64,000 nt of DNA, from assembly GCA_947846985.1 (NCBI GenBank), contig CANTUZ010000020.1, positions 7,808,689 through 7,872,688 of the forward strand, read 5' to 3'. Below are positions 10,945 through 20,205 of this stretch, piece by piece (within the stretch, counting starts at the first letter, position 1; every line of letters starts with the position of its first letter). The notes under the pieces were generated by a model, which worked only from the letters and a program-made list of their open reading frames with translations, did not search any database and was not told the origin of the DNA. Source of the stretch: Fratercula arctica. Its lineage: Eukaryota; Chordata; Aves; Charadriiformes; Alcidae. The translations under genes were made by a program, and so were the position numbers.

Positions 10945-11290
10945 TGAGGGGGTGCTGCCGCCCGGCGGTTGAAGGCTGGTCCTGCAGGCGGGGAGCCGCG
11001 CGTGCGCTGTGGCCCCGCCTCCCGCCCTCCCTGGCCCCCGCCCCTGGCGGCGCTGTGCGTTGGTTCCGCAGGCCGGGCGCATGCGCGGCTTTGCGGTCGC
11101 CGCTCCGGCGCCCGTCTCCAGAGCGCGGCGGCCGGAAGGCGAACCAGGACCGCCGGGACTCCGGCGAGCTCCCCGCCGCCTGGAGCGGGATCGGTGCCGC
11201 CCGCCCGGCCTCGAGAGCGGCCGTCGGCGCTCCAGTATCGGCTCTTATGCGTTACCGCGCCCCCGTCAGTGCCCGACAGTTTGCCGGGTG
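10945..11290. promoter_or_regulatory. third CpG island, adjacent to minisatellite
   Basis: Abrupt change from AT-rich sequence to dense CpG sequence (GCGCGTGCGC, GGGCGCATGCGCGG at ~11,076-11,089, again an NRF1-like word). It runs directly into the 51-bp minisatellite. No first exon with a convincing donor is seen. The minisatellite has probably expanded from the edge of this CpG-rich sequence. Confidence 0.4.
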
Positions 11291-11328
11291 TCCATCTCCA
11301 TGGCCCCGCCGTCCTCCAACGCGCGTCT

Positions 11329-11940
11329 CTGTGGCACTTTAGTCCTCCAGGAGCCCCCTCAGTCCTCCGACGCGCGTCTCTATGGCACTTCGGTCCTCCA
11401 GGAGCCCCCTCAGTCCTCCGACGCGCGTCTCTATGGCACTTCGGTCCTCCAGGATCCCCCTCAGTCCTCCGACGCGCGTCTCTATGGCACTTTAGTCCTC
11501 CAGGAGCCCCCTCAGTCCTCCGACGCGCGTCTCTATGGCACTTCGGTCCTCCAGGAGCCCCCTCAGTCCTCCGACGCGCGTCTCTATGGCACTTCGGTCC
11601 TCCAGGAGCCCCCTCAGTCCTCCGACGCTCGTCTCTATGGCACTTCGGTCCTCCAGGATCCCCCTCAGTCCTCCGACGCGTGTCTCTATGGCACTTCGGT
11701 CCTCCAGGAGCCCCCTCAGTCCTCCGACGCGCGTCTCTATGGCACTTCGGTCCTCCAGGAGCCCCCTCAGTCCGCCGACGCGCGTCTCTATGGCACTTCG
11801 GTCCTCCAGGAGCCCCCTCAGTCCTCCGACGCGCGTCTCTATGGCACTTCGGTCCTCCAGGAGCCCCCTCAGTCCGCCGACGCGCGTCTCTATGGCACTT
11901 CGGTCCTCCAGGAGCCCCCTCAGTCCGCCGACGTGCGTCT
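11329..11940. repeat. 51-bp minisatellite, 12 units
   Basis: The landmark word CTATGGCACT (first unit CTGTGGCACT) recurs at 11329, 11380, 11431 and so on to 11941, exactly every 51 bp. The unit contains CCGACGCGCGTCTCTATGGC and CTTCGGTCCTCCAGGAGCCC, with few variants (CCGCC for CCTCC, GATCC for GAGCC). Because 51 is a multiple of three, every frame stays open as a 17-residue repeat, and a minus-strand frame is open too. I read these frames as a product of repeat length and composition. Each unit is CpG-rich. Confidence 0.93.
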
Positions 11941-12733
11941 CTATGGCACTTCGGTCCTCCACGACCCCGGAAGTGTCCCCTCAGTCCGCCGACGCGCGTC
12001 TCTATGGCACTTCGGTCCTCCACGACCCCGGAAGTGCCCCCTCAGTCCTCCGACGCGCGTCTCTATGGCACTTCGGTCCTCCACGACCCCGGAAGTGCCC
12101 CCTCAGTCCGCCGACGCGCGTCTCTATGGCACTTCGGTCCTCCACGACCCCGGAAGTGCCCCCTCAGTCCGCCGACGCGCGTCTCTATGGCACTTCGGTC
12201 CTCCACGACCCCGGAAGTGTCCCCTCAGTCCTCCGACGCGCGTCTCTATGGCACTTCGGTCCTCCACGACCTCGGAAGTGCCCCCTCAGTCCGCCGACGC
12301 GCGTCTCTATGGCACTTCGGTCCTCCACGACCCCGGAAGTGCCCCCTCAGTCCGCCGACGCGCGTCTCTATGGCACTTCGGTCCTCCACGACCCCGGAAG
12401 TGCCCCCTCAGTCCGCCGACGCGCGTCTCTATGGCACTTCGGTCCTCCACGACCCCGGAAGTGTCCCCTCAGTCCTCCGACGCGCGTCTCTATGGCACTT
12501 CGGTCCTCCACGACCCCGGAAGTGCCCCCTCAGTCCGCCGACGCGCGTCTCTATGGCACTTCGGTCCTCCACGACCCCGGAAGTGCCCCCTCAGTCCGCC
12601 GACGCGCGTCTCTATGGCACTTCGGTCCTCCACGACCCCGGCTGTTCCCCCTCAGTCCGCCGACGTGCATCTCTATGGCACTTTGGTCCTCCAGGATCCC
12701 GGAAGTGCTCATCAGTCTACTGGAAATCACGTG
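11941..12733. repeat. 61-bp variant minisatellite, about 12-13 units
   Basis: From 11941 the same core continues with a 10-bp longer spacer (CACGACCCCGGAAGTGCCCC instead of CAGGAGCCCC). Landmarks fall at 11941, 12002, 12063 and so on to 12673, every 61 bp. CCGGAAGTG is an ETS-type core present in almost every unit. 61 is not a multiple of three, so each reading frame cycles through the three phases and still stays open. The last unit decays after 12,700. Confidence 0.92.
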
Positions 12734-12949
12734 CTTCCAGCACTCTTCCAAAACCATAAAACACGATTAATAGTTAACCACGAAAATATCTGAAGGCTGC
12801 AAAAATAAAGCGACCCCTGCAGACCTCTCTCCTCTACAGCATCAAGTAGACGGAACTCAAACAAAAGCAGTAAGAGAATCACCAGAGGCGAGTACACAAT
12901 GGAAATAAAAAGAGGCGATGCTTTGCCTGCTGGGAACTTATGGCAGAAG

Positions 12950-15720
12950 AAAAGGAGCTGCTGTTCCTGTGGCTGCCTTTATGTCTTCTGGGGGGGTTGG
13001 CCGTGCCCCTTTCTCCAGGGGATTGTGGGAAGGGCGGTGGGCGGGGCCGGAGGGCAGTGGGCAGGGCCTGGGGTATATGAGCAACAGCCTGGGCACAGGA
13101 GTGTGTTCTTCTCCTGGGCTGCTTTGGAGTCAGTGCTCTGCTGGGCCTTCAGTTGGCTGCAGCTTTGGGGCAGGCTCAGCTGTTTGGGTAGATGTGTTTT
13201 GGCATTTAGAGAGGCAGAGGTAAGAAGGCTGAGGTACGACCTTCAGGACCAGTAAACATCCGGCTACCTGTATAGTAGAAAGTTGACTTGTATGCTGCTT
13301 TTTTGTTTCCTTTTTTTCAGGTCAGTAACTTTGTAACGAGTGTTTAGGGGGGTGCCCAGATGGCTTAACAGTGTGTTTTTCTGTATTCTAGGAGTACTGC
13401 ATTTTCCTAGAGTTCCTGACTTAATTGAAGATGAACTGTGGTTTTTTCCACTTTTGCAGTATGCTGTGTAAGTTGCTCATATTCTTTCTCTTAATTGAGT
13501 TGATGATGAGATTATCTTGTAGGGGTTAGGGTGAGCATTTTGTATGCATCTGCACATGGCACTTTAGCATTTCTCAAGAAAGCAGCAGGGATGTAAGGCA
13601 TAGTGTCATTCAGGGTATGGCATGGCTCATCACCTTTCCCCATTGCCCAAAGAGTGCCATGGTGTCCCTAGAGTTTTGGCAGCTTGCAGCAGGCCCCTTG
13701 TAGATTGTGTCAGGGCATTACTTATTTTGTGGTTCTGTAGCAGAGCCCAGAGTCTGTGGGAAGACAGAAGATAGGAGGTGCCTGCTGAATGCAGTGCACG
13801 GCTCAGAAGAGCAGCTCCTGAGGAGTGGCTGATGCAGGGGGTTCAGGGTTGCAAATACAGACCGGGAGCTGTCAGGAAGAAGTGGGGGTCCTTCCCTGAC
13901 AGTTGAGGAGAAAAGAAGGGGTTTCTAAAGTTTTGGCACTAGGGGTTGGCTAGGAAAGGGAGGCAGGTTCTTCAGGCTTTGTCATATCGGTTTTGCATTT
14001 GGATTTGGGTGTCAACAGGGTCTGGTCTGTTCTAGTCCCTTGCATTTGAGGTGCGCTGGATAGTACTGAGGAGGAGCACGGGACTGGTGATTTCACAGAA
14101 ATGCAATGGTAACTTTGTGTTTGTTGGTATCTTAGGTGTCATAAATAATTGTTGCTGCAGTCTCTGACTCTGGAATTGGCGTGAAGCAGGTGAGTGGATT
14201 GCCATGGCACCTCTGAGGATGAGGGTGTTGTAGAAGAGGTTGGCATCTACTGTCATGGTAGTCACTGCTGGAGCTGTGGTTTCTTTTTGTTTTGCAGATG
14301 AAGAGGAACCTGGTGACTGCGGGAACACATTAGTTGTTAGCTGTTTGTTGTGGTTTTTTGTCAAGGATGAATTCAGACTCCTGGCTGTCTGAAAGCTAAG
14401 TTGAGGGACAGGCACTGGAGGGGACCAAGGTTGACAGTTTCAGGGAGGAGTTTTAAAGTCAGGGTAGAGCAGAGGGCTATCCAGGAGCAGTGTCCTCTGA
14501 GTAGGTAAAGGGAGCGGGTTATGCTTCAGCACAAAGCTAGTATGTGCTGGGCAAGGCAGTTCTGGTCTGTGTCTGTTGTTGTGTAGTTTGTGTGCTCTGT
14601 CTTCTGTGTCTTGGACTTTCCTTAGGTGTTGATGTCCTCGTTTCCCTTTGCACTCAAGGGGCACAGCATGGGCACCACCTCTAGGGTCTCAAATGCCTGC
14701 GCTAATTGGCATAGCGCCCAGTTGGGCACTTCTTTTCTTGCATAACAATTTTAAAGTGCAGATCGGACTTGCCTCTCAGAAGTTTCTGGATGGTCCTCTT
14801 CTGCAGCATCGTTCCCGGATGCATGAGCAGCACTATTCTCTGAGCTCTAGCAGCTCTAGCCATCCACTTTTATGAACTGGGATTTCTTCCCTGCATCCTT
14901 ACTTTCTCAGGTCTTGAAGCCAGGCTTCCTGCACATATGTCATCTCAGTTTTGACAGGAACTTCTTGTAATGGGCCATTACATTTGACTCTTTTATGACT
15001 TTGCCATAGAGCCTCCTCACGCCAGTGCTGCGGCCCTGTAGGTCTTCTTGCCCAACAGTGTCTACTGTCTGAAAGGCATTCTTCTTGTGGAGAGTTTTCT
15101 CTCATCTTGGAATCACATTGTCTATAGTGCTGTGTGGTGTTGGGCTGCATGTGGGTGTGTTTGGCATGGAGCTGCCCTGCCTGGGGGTGTAGAGTCAGGG
15201 GTAGGTGGAACAGCAATAAGAGTCTATGGGTAATATGTTGATCTGCCAAGAATGTTTAGCCAAAGGTTGTACGGTCACCTGGGATCAAGCAGCCATTGGC
15301 AGGGACAGTCATTTCCATAGTGTTTTATGGAGATGATTGGAGCTTTCTGGGAGGGCCTGTTTGGCAGTAGTGAAGCACATTGAAGGTGTTAAGGGTTGTA
15401 TGTGTGGGGATTAATGTTGGGTCCAATTTTTTTTAATGGTAGGCTGTAGTTGGAGCCTAGATGGTATTCCTAAATGGAAACAAGACCCCTGGAATTGTTC
15501 AGCTACTGATCAGCATCTGGGTGACTTGTTTACTAATTTTTTTTTTCAGATGTAGAGGGACAAGATGTGCACCAAAGAGTGATGGAGAAGGCAAGCGGGA
15601 CCCCGTAAGAAGGTGGGTCAGTGCATGGTGCTGGAGGGAAGTTGTGACTGGTGGCTATGTGATTATATTACGGCTTGGTGGTGGGGTGTTGTGTTTGTTT
15701 TTTTTTTTTTAAATTTTGAA
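12950..15720 (+). repeat. beta repeat, copy A
   Basis: Colinear, diverged direct copy of 30,735-33,400. Matching landmarks are GAAAAGGAGCTGC (12,953 / 30,738), CAGGTCAGTAA (13,319 / 31,076), GCCTGACTTYATTGAAGATG-like text (13,420 / 31,170), GAGGAACCTGGTGAC (14,302 / 32,095) and GTGTGTTTGGCWYGGRGCTG (15,154 / 32,889). Several splice-signal-like words are conserved between copies (see findings). No long open frame is shared, so a noncoding or decayed gene is likelier than a protein gene. Beta units are not a family I can name. Confidence 0.7.
13032..13219 (+). promoter_or_regulatory. promoter-like GC boxes, TATA and first-exon donor in beta copy A
   Basis: Two GC boxes (GGGCGGTGGGCGGGGCC, 13032-13048) precede TATATGA (13074-13080), and ~140 nt further a donor CAGAG|GTAAGAAG (exon end 13219). 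In the paralogous copy at 30.8 kb the TATA is changed to TACACGA, but the donor GAGAG|GTAAGAAG is kept near 30,971. The spacing fits a promoter plus short noncoding first exon. It is computationally plausible only; no transcript is known to me. Confidence 0.35.
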
Positions 15721-16049
15721 GGTGTGAAGTGATGAGTAAAGCAGGATATTGGCACCAGACATGACTTGGGCAAGGTGGGCAATGCCGTGGGCTGAAGCAG
15801 CAATTCTTTCTCAGATTTATATTGTGGGTGAAGTTTAGTGTCCTTTGGGTCTGTTTTACATGTGGTCTGTAAGCCTCAAAGCGGCAGCCCAAAACCACGG
15901 AGGGCACGTGGGCAAGAGGCCAGGGTAAAGGAGTAGGAGACAGGAATGGCTGTGGGCAGGCTGAGGTTTCAGGCAGTATCTTAGCATATGCCTTTTGGTT
16001 GACTTTTTTTTTTCTTTTTTCAGGTGCAGTGCAGGATGCAGGCTCAGAG

Positions 16050-17690
16050 GCGCTAAGCCGCATGCTGATGAGCGGGCTGAGAAGGTGAGGTGGTTATGGG
16101 CTGTATTGGTGTCTTAATAGTGAAGTATTATATGTCAACTTGGTTAAGTATTTACCTTCTGGTTTTGCAGGTGCCCTGTGAGCCATCTTTGGAAGTGGAT
16201 GGGCATTAGAGGTGAGCTGAGGCAGTAGGGAGGAGGAGCTTGGGGCTAGTGACTTCTTACATGTGCAACAGTAATTTTGTTTCTTGGTATCTCAAGCAAT
16301 GATGGCTGCAGTGTCTGACTCTGGAATGAGCAGGTGAGTGGAATCCCATTGTGATTTTGAGGAAGGGGAAATTGTGGAAGGGGTTGGTGCTGACCTCTCT
16401 GAAACTTCCTGCTGTCACTGTTTGGTTTTCTTTAATTGCAGATGATGAAGAGGAACCTGGTGACTACAGGAATGTCCCAGATAGTTGATATGCTGGGTTT
16501 GTTTTTTTTTTTTTTTTTTTTGTCCACAGGGGATTTAAGATCTCCATCCCCCTGAAAGCTAAGTTGAGTGGCCAGGGCTGGGGAGGGGCTGGGAGGGGAG
16601 AAGTTTGGGATTTGCAGGGTGGGGGTTTAAAGTTAGCGAAGAGCAGAGGGCTGTCCTGGAGCTGTCCCCTTTGGGCAGGTAAAGGTAGCGGGTTAGTCTT
16701 CAGCACAACGCTGTGTGAGCCAGGCAGGGTGGTTCCAGCCTGTGTCTGTTGTGTTGTCTGTGTGGTCTGTCTTCTGTGTCTTAGACCTTCCTTGGGTCTC
16801 GATGTCCTCTTTACACTTGAGGAACATGGCCTGTGCTTCAGGCACCATCCCAAAAGTCTTGAAGCCAATACTCATCAGCACTACCCCCGTCAGGCCCCAC
16901 TTTTCTTGCATTGTAAGCTTAAACAGTCTCGTATCTTGGAACTTTCTGGATGGTCCTTGTTTGCAGCATTGTTACTGGCTGTGTGAGCAGCTCTGTTCTC
17001 TAGCCATCCATTTTCAGTGACTGGGACTTGTTCCCTGCATCCTTAAGTTCTTAGGTCTTGAAGTCGGGCTTCCTGCGCATACATCTTTGCGGTTTTGGAG
17101 TCGCTTCTTGTCCCAGGTCATTATATTGTACTCATTTCCTGGGGTTGCCCTAGAGCCTTCTCGTGTCACCATCGTGGTCTCACAGGTCTTCTTGCCTGAC
17201 AGTTGCTTATGTTGGTGTCATCCTTCTTGCTGAGAGTTTTCCCTCATCTGTGAGGTGCATTGTTTGTAGTGTTCTGTGTAGCCTTGGTCTGTGCTTGTGT
17301 GTGTTTGGCTTGGAGCTGCTCTGCCTGGTCACGTAGAGTCAGGGGTAGGTGGAACATCAATAGGAGTCTATGGTTAGTTTGTTGATCTGCCTAGACTGTT
17401 GAGGCAAAGGTGGTACAGTCAACTCCCATCGAGTAGCCATCAGCAGGTTCTGTGGGCAGCTTTTTAATTAATGGGTTTTTTTTGGGATGAGCAGAGCTAT
17501 GTGGGAGGGGCTATTCATCAGTAGTGAAGCAGACTGTATCTCGATGTTAAGGCTGCTTTATATGGGATGTAATGTTTGTATATATATATTTTTTTTTTTT
17601 ACTGTCAGGCTGTAATTGTACTCCAGATTGTATTTCTAAGGCAAAACAAGACCTTTTTGAGGAGGGGTGTGTGTGTGTGTCACACAGGGT
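16050..17690 (+). repeat. beta repeat, partial copy A2
   Basis: A second, shorter copy of the 3' two-thirds of the beta unit, about 2.15 kb downstream of the first. AATGATGGCTGCAGTGTCTG (16,296) matches 14,144; GATGAAGAGGAACCTGGTGA (16,444) matches 14,298; GAAAGCTAAGTTGAG (16,553) matches 14,390; TGTGTTTGGCTTGGAGCTGC (17,302) matches 15,156. Sequence 15,720-16,200 also has a counterpart at 33,404-33,860. It ends next to duplication Q copy 2. Confidence 0.65.
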
Positions 17691-17885
17691 TCCCTTCAAA
17701 AGAGGCAGTTCACAGCTGAAAAATGCCTGAAAATTCATGCGGGGAATGTGTGTTTAAAAAAAATAATAAAACCTGTATATAAGGGCATGAGGCATTAAAA
17801 TAAAGAACAATTTCTCATTTTTATACATATTGAAAAATATGAGTGTATGTATATAAAAAAGAGTTCAAAATAAAAACCTGTATCT
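17690..17885 (+). repeat. dispersed subtelomeric duplication Q, copy 2
   Basis: Diverged direct copy of 10,532-10,730 (GGGCATGAGGCATT, AACAATTTCTCATTT, AGTTCAAAATAAAAACCTGT). It joins the end of beta copy A2, whereas copy 1 lies between duplication P and the CpG island, so the flanks differ. Confidence 0.7.
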
Positions 17886-18050
17886 ACTATATTATGTGAA
17901 CAATGTTATCATATTACAAGATCTGTCCCATAGACAACTTTTGCCTTCATGGTTCTCTCTCTGTCTGGCTCCCTGTCGCTTCCTGCTCTCGGCTCTGTAG
18001 CCCATAGCTGTCTTCTTTCCACTGTGGCTCCCTTTCCCTGTTTTTCACCA

Positions 18051-18079
18051 CCCCCCCCCCCCCCCCCCCCCCCCCCCCC
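18051..18079 (+). repeat. poly(C) run, 29 nt
   Basis: An uninterrupted run of 29 C on the + strand, followed by GCCC. Its exact length is unreliable in any assembly. Confidence 0.8.
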
Positions 18080-18096
18080 GCCCTGTAGCAGATTGC

Positions 18097-18674
18097 TGTT
18101 GTATTGGGTTTAAGTGACAAGGTTTCGTTAGCTGAGTTGCAGGGGCGGGTTCTGTGAGAAGACACCAGAAGCTTCCTCCTATGTTGGGCACAGCGAACTC
18201 AGAAAGGGACCTGCCGCTGGTCAAAGCCGAGCCCATCAGCAACACTGGCCGGGAGTGGAGCAGAGAGTCCCTGCAACCTGTGTGGCCCCCCTGTTGGAGC
18301 AGAAAAAGAGCATGAGGAGGAAGGAGCAGCAGAGACAATGTGAGGTGAACTGACCACAACCCCGACTCCCTGTCACCCTGCGTTGTCTGGGGGTAGGATG
18401 TAGAGAAGTCGTGAGTGAAGATGATACCAGAAAAAGAGAGGGGTGGTAGGACGGTGTTTTTTAAATTAGTTCTTATTTCTTGTTATTTGATTGACAATAA
18501 ATTAAATGAATTTCCCTAAGTTGAGTCTGTTGTTGTGACAATGAGCGATCTTTTTGTCCTTATCTCAACCTACAAGCTTTTTCATTTTAACTTCTCCTCT
18601 TGACTCATTGAGGAAGGGCAGTGATAAAGAGGCTGGGTGGGCACCCAGGGGCCAACCAAGGTCAATCCACCACA
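18097..18674 (+). mobile_element. solo LTR, avian ERVL-like, with target duplication
   Basis: A 578-bp element starting TGTTGTATTGGGTTTAAGTG and ending GGTCAATCCACCACA (TG...CA). It is flanked by GATTGC (18091-18096) and GATTAC (18675-18680), a 6-bp target duplication with one mismatch. AATAAA lies at about 18,497 in the expected R region. The wording strongly resembles an LTR widespread in Neoaves that I associate with ERVL-type elements (for example CAATAAATTAAATGAATTTC, and the CCAACCAAGGTCAATCCACC end). No internal retroviral region remains, so recombination left a solo LTR. Confidence 0.75.
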
Positions 18675-18699
18675 GATTACTTCTATTACGCTCTGTGTC

Positions 18700-19500
18700 C
18701 TTGTTTTTTAATGCTTGACTATGTTTCTTTTATCCAATCTCTTTTGAAACTTTATTTCTCCCTTTCCATCCCTTTCTTTTAAATTCTTGCTTAGGTTTTT
18801 TGAACGCAGTTAGTTTTAAAATTTTCTTGCTACTCTTCCCTCTCTGTCTCCCCAAATTAATTTTAATTCCTTTCCCATGTTTCTTGTACCCTGTTGCTTT
18901 CATAATTGTCTTCCTCTATCTCTTTCTATGCAGTTCTGCGTACCTATCTTTTAAGTCTTGGGTATGATTCTCGTATCCTGTGCCTTTCAAAATTTTGTGT
19001 CTACTTCTCCTCCTAGCCATCTCCCTGCCTATAATTCCCAATTCTTCCCTCTCTTTTCTGCACCCTGTCACTTTTTTCATTTTTTTCTACATCTGCCTGT
19101 TATATTTTTTTTGCTTATGTTTCTTGTACCCTGTCACTTTTTCAAAATTTTGTTTCAATGTGTACGTCTCCCTGGGTCCCTGTTTCTATTTTTTCTTGAT
19201 GATGTTTCTTTTCCCCTTCTCCTATGCATTGTCTCTACTTATCCTGCTGGTCCCTTCCACCTCTCTCTCCTGGTCCCTGTCTCTCTTATTTATGCCTCCA
19301 TCTCCCTATCTCTTGGTTTTTTTTTCACAGTCTTGCCTTTCTTCTCATGGCTGTCCTGCTTCCCCTCCCTCCCCCTTGTTTGCGGCATCCTGCTTTCTAG
19401 CTTCCTGTCCGACACCTCTTCTCTATGTCCCTCTGTCCTTTCTCCTGCTTTTTTTCTTCCCTTTTCTCCCTCTGTCCTGCTGCCTTTGGGCACTGAGCCT
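18700..19500 (+). repeat. CT-rich duplication R, copy 1
   Basis: Pyrimidine-rich sequence whose part from ~18,760 recurs at 27,985-28,422. Shared words include TTGCTACYYTTCCCTCTCT, CTTGTACCCTGTTGCTTT, CCTGCTGGTCCCTTC and CTTCCTGTYCSACACCTCTTC. The second copy is cut by the assembly gap. Frames open on the + strand encode Ser/Pro/Phe/Leu-rich low complexity and are not convincing genes. Confidence 0.65.
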
Positions 19501-19549
19501 TGTACCCAACTCACCGATGAGTTCTCTTATGCACATTAATGAATGAACA

Positions 19550-20014
19550 CTTCCTGCCTCCTCTGTGTCCCTGGATGCATTTGCTGTCACCAGGGTGCAG
19601 AGCTCATTGTTGGGGACAGGCTCAGGGGAGGGGATGATGTGCTGTGGGGCTTTGACAATGGCCCCTGTTCCAAATGGGCTCCAGCTGGGGCTGAGGCAGC
19701 CCAGGTGAGACCTGTGAAGTGAGGATGGGCTGGGCCAGGCTCAGGTTCAGCCAGTGAGGCTGAGGATGGAGCTGGCTCTGCTGTGCCGAGAGGCCTGCCT
19801 GGGCACAGCTGCCTGCTGGAGCTAGCTGAAGAGTGAAATAAAGGGGGTTCCACAGGCAGCTGCCTCCAGGAAGGAACAGACAGTCCCCAGGGCAAGGAAG
19901 GATCCCTCCCAGCTATCCCCGGCAGAGCACACCATCAGCACAGAGTGCCAGGAGCTTGCTGCCTCCCTCGTCTGCATGTGTGAGCCACCATGCCTCTGGG
20001 AAGCATAGTGCGGG
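19550..20014. other. unassigned sequence
   Basis: About 460 bp of mixed composition, rich in CAGC/GCTG words, with AATAAA near 19,837. I find no match elsewhere in the window and no convincing coding exon. Confidence 0.3.
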
Positions 20015-20205
20015 AGGAGTTTAATAGTATGGTGTTGTTTTTTTTTATTCCAGGTATACTGCATTTTGAGGAATTCACAACTTTACTGAAGAAGGAACTT
20101 TGTTTTTTTTCAACAGGTTTGCTGTATACTGTGTAAGTTGCCAATACCATTTTTCTTTATATGGGTGATGGTGAGATTATTTAGCAGGGGGTAGGATAAG
20201 CATCT
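20015..20205 (+). repeat. beta repeat fragment (exon-like segment)
   Basis: About 190 bp matching 13,350-13,545 and 31,110-31,310: TTTTATTCCAG|GTATACTGCATTTT, then GTATACTGT|GTAAGTTGCC. The acceptor-like (AG 20052-20053) and donor-like (GT 20133-20134) signals are both kept. The flanks are unrelated to the other copies, so only this piece was transposed. It ends where the long pyrimidine tract begins. Confidence 0.65.

Noticed and set aside
10860..12793. Frames of ~390-600 codons on both strands across the 51/61-bp minisatellite
   Set aside because: Several overlapping frames are open only because of unit length and composition; the repeats continue the same way in every frame and no protein-like sequence lies outside the repeat.
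13525..13540. GGGGTTAGGGTGAG as interstitial telomere repeat
   Set aside because: Only about one and a half repeats; expected by chance and not matched in the paralogous copies.
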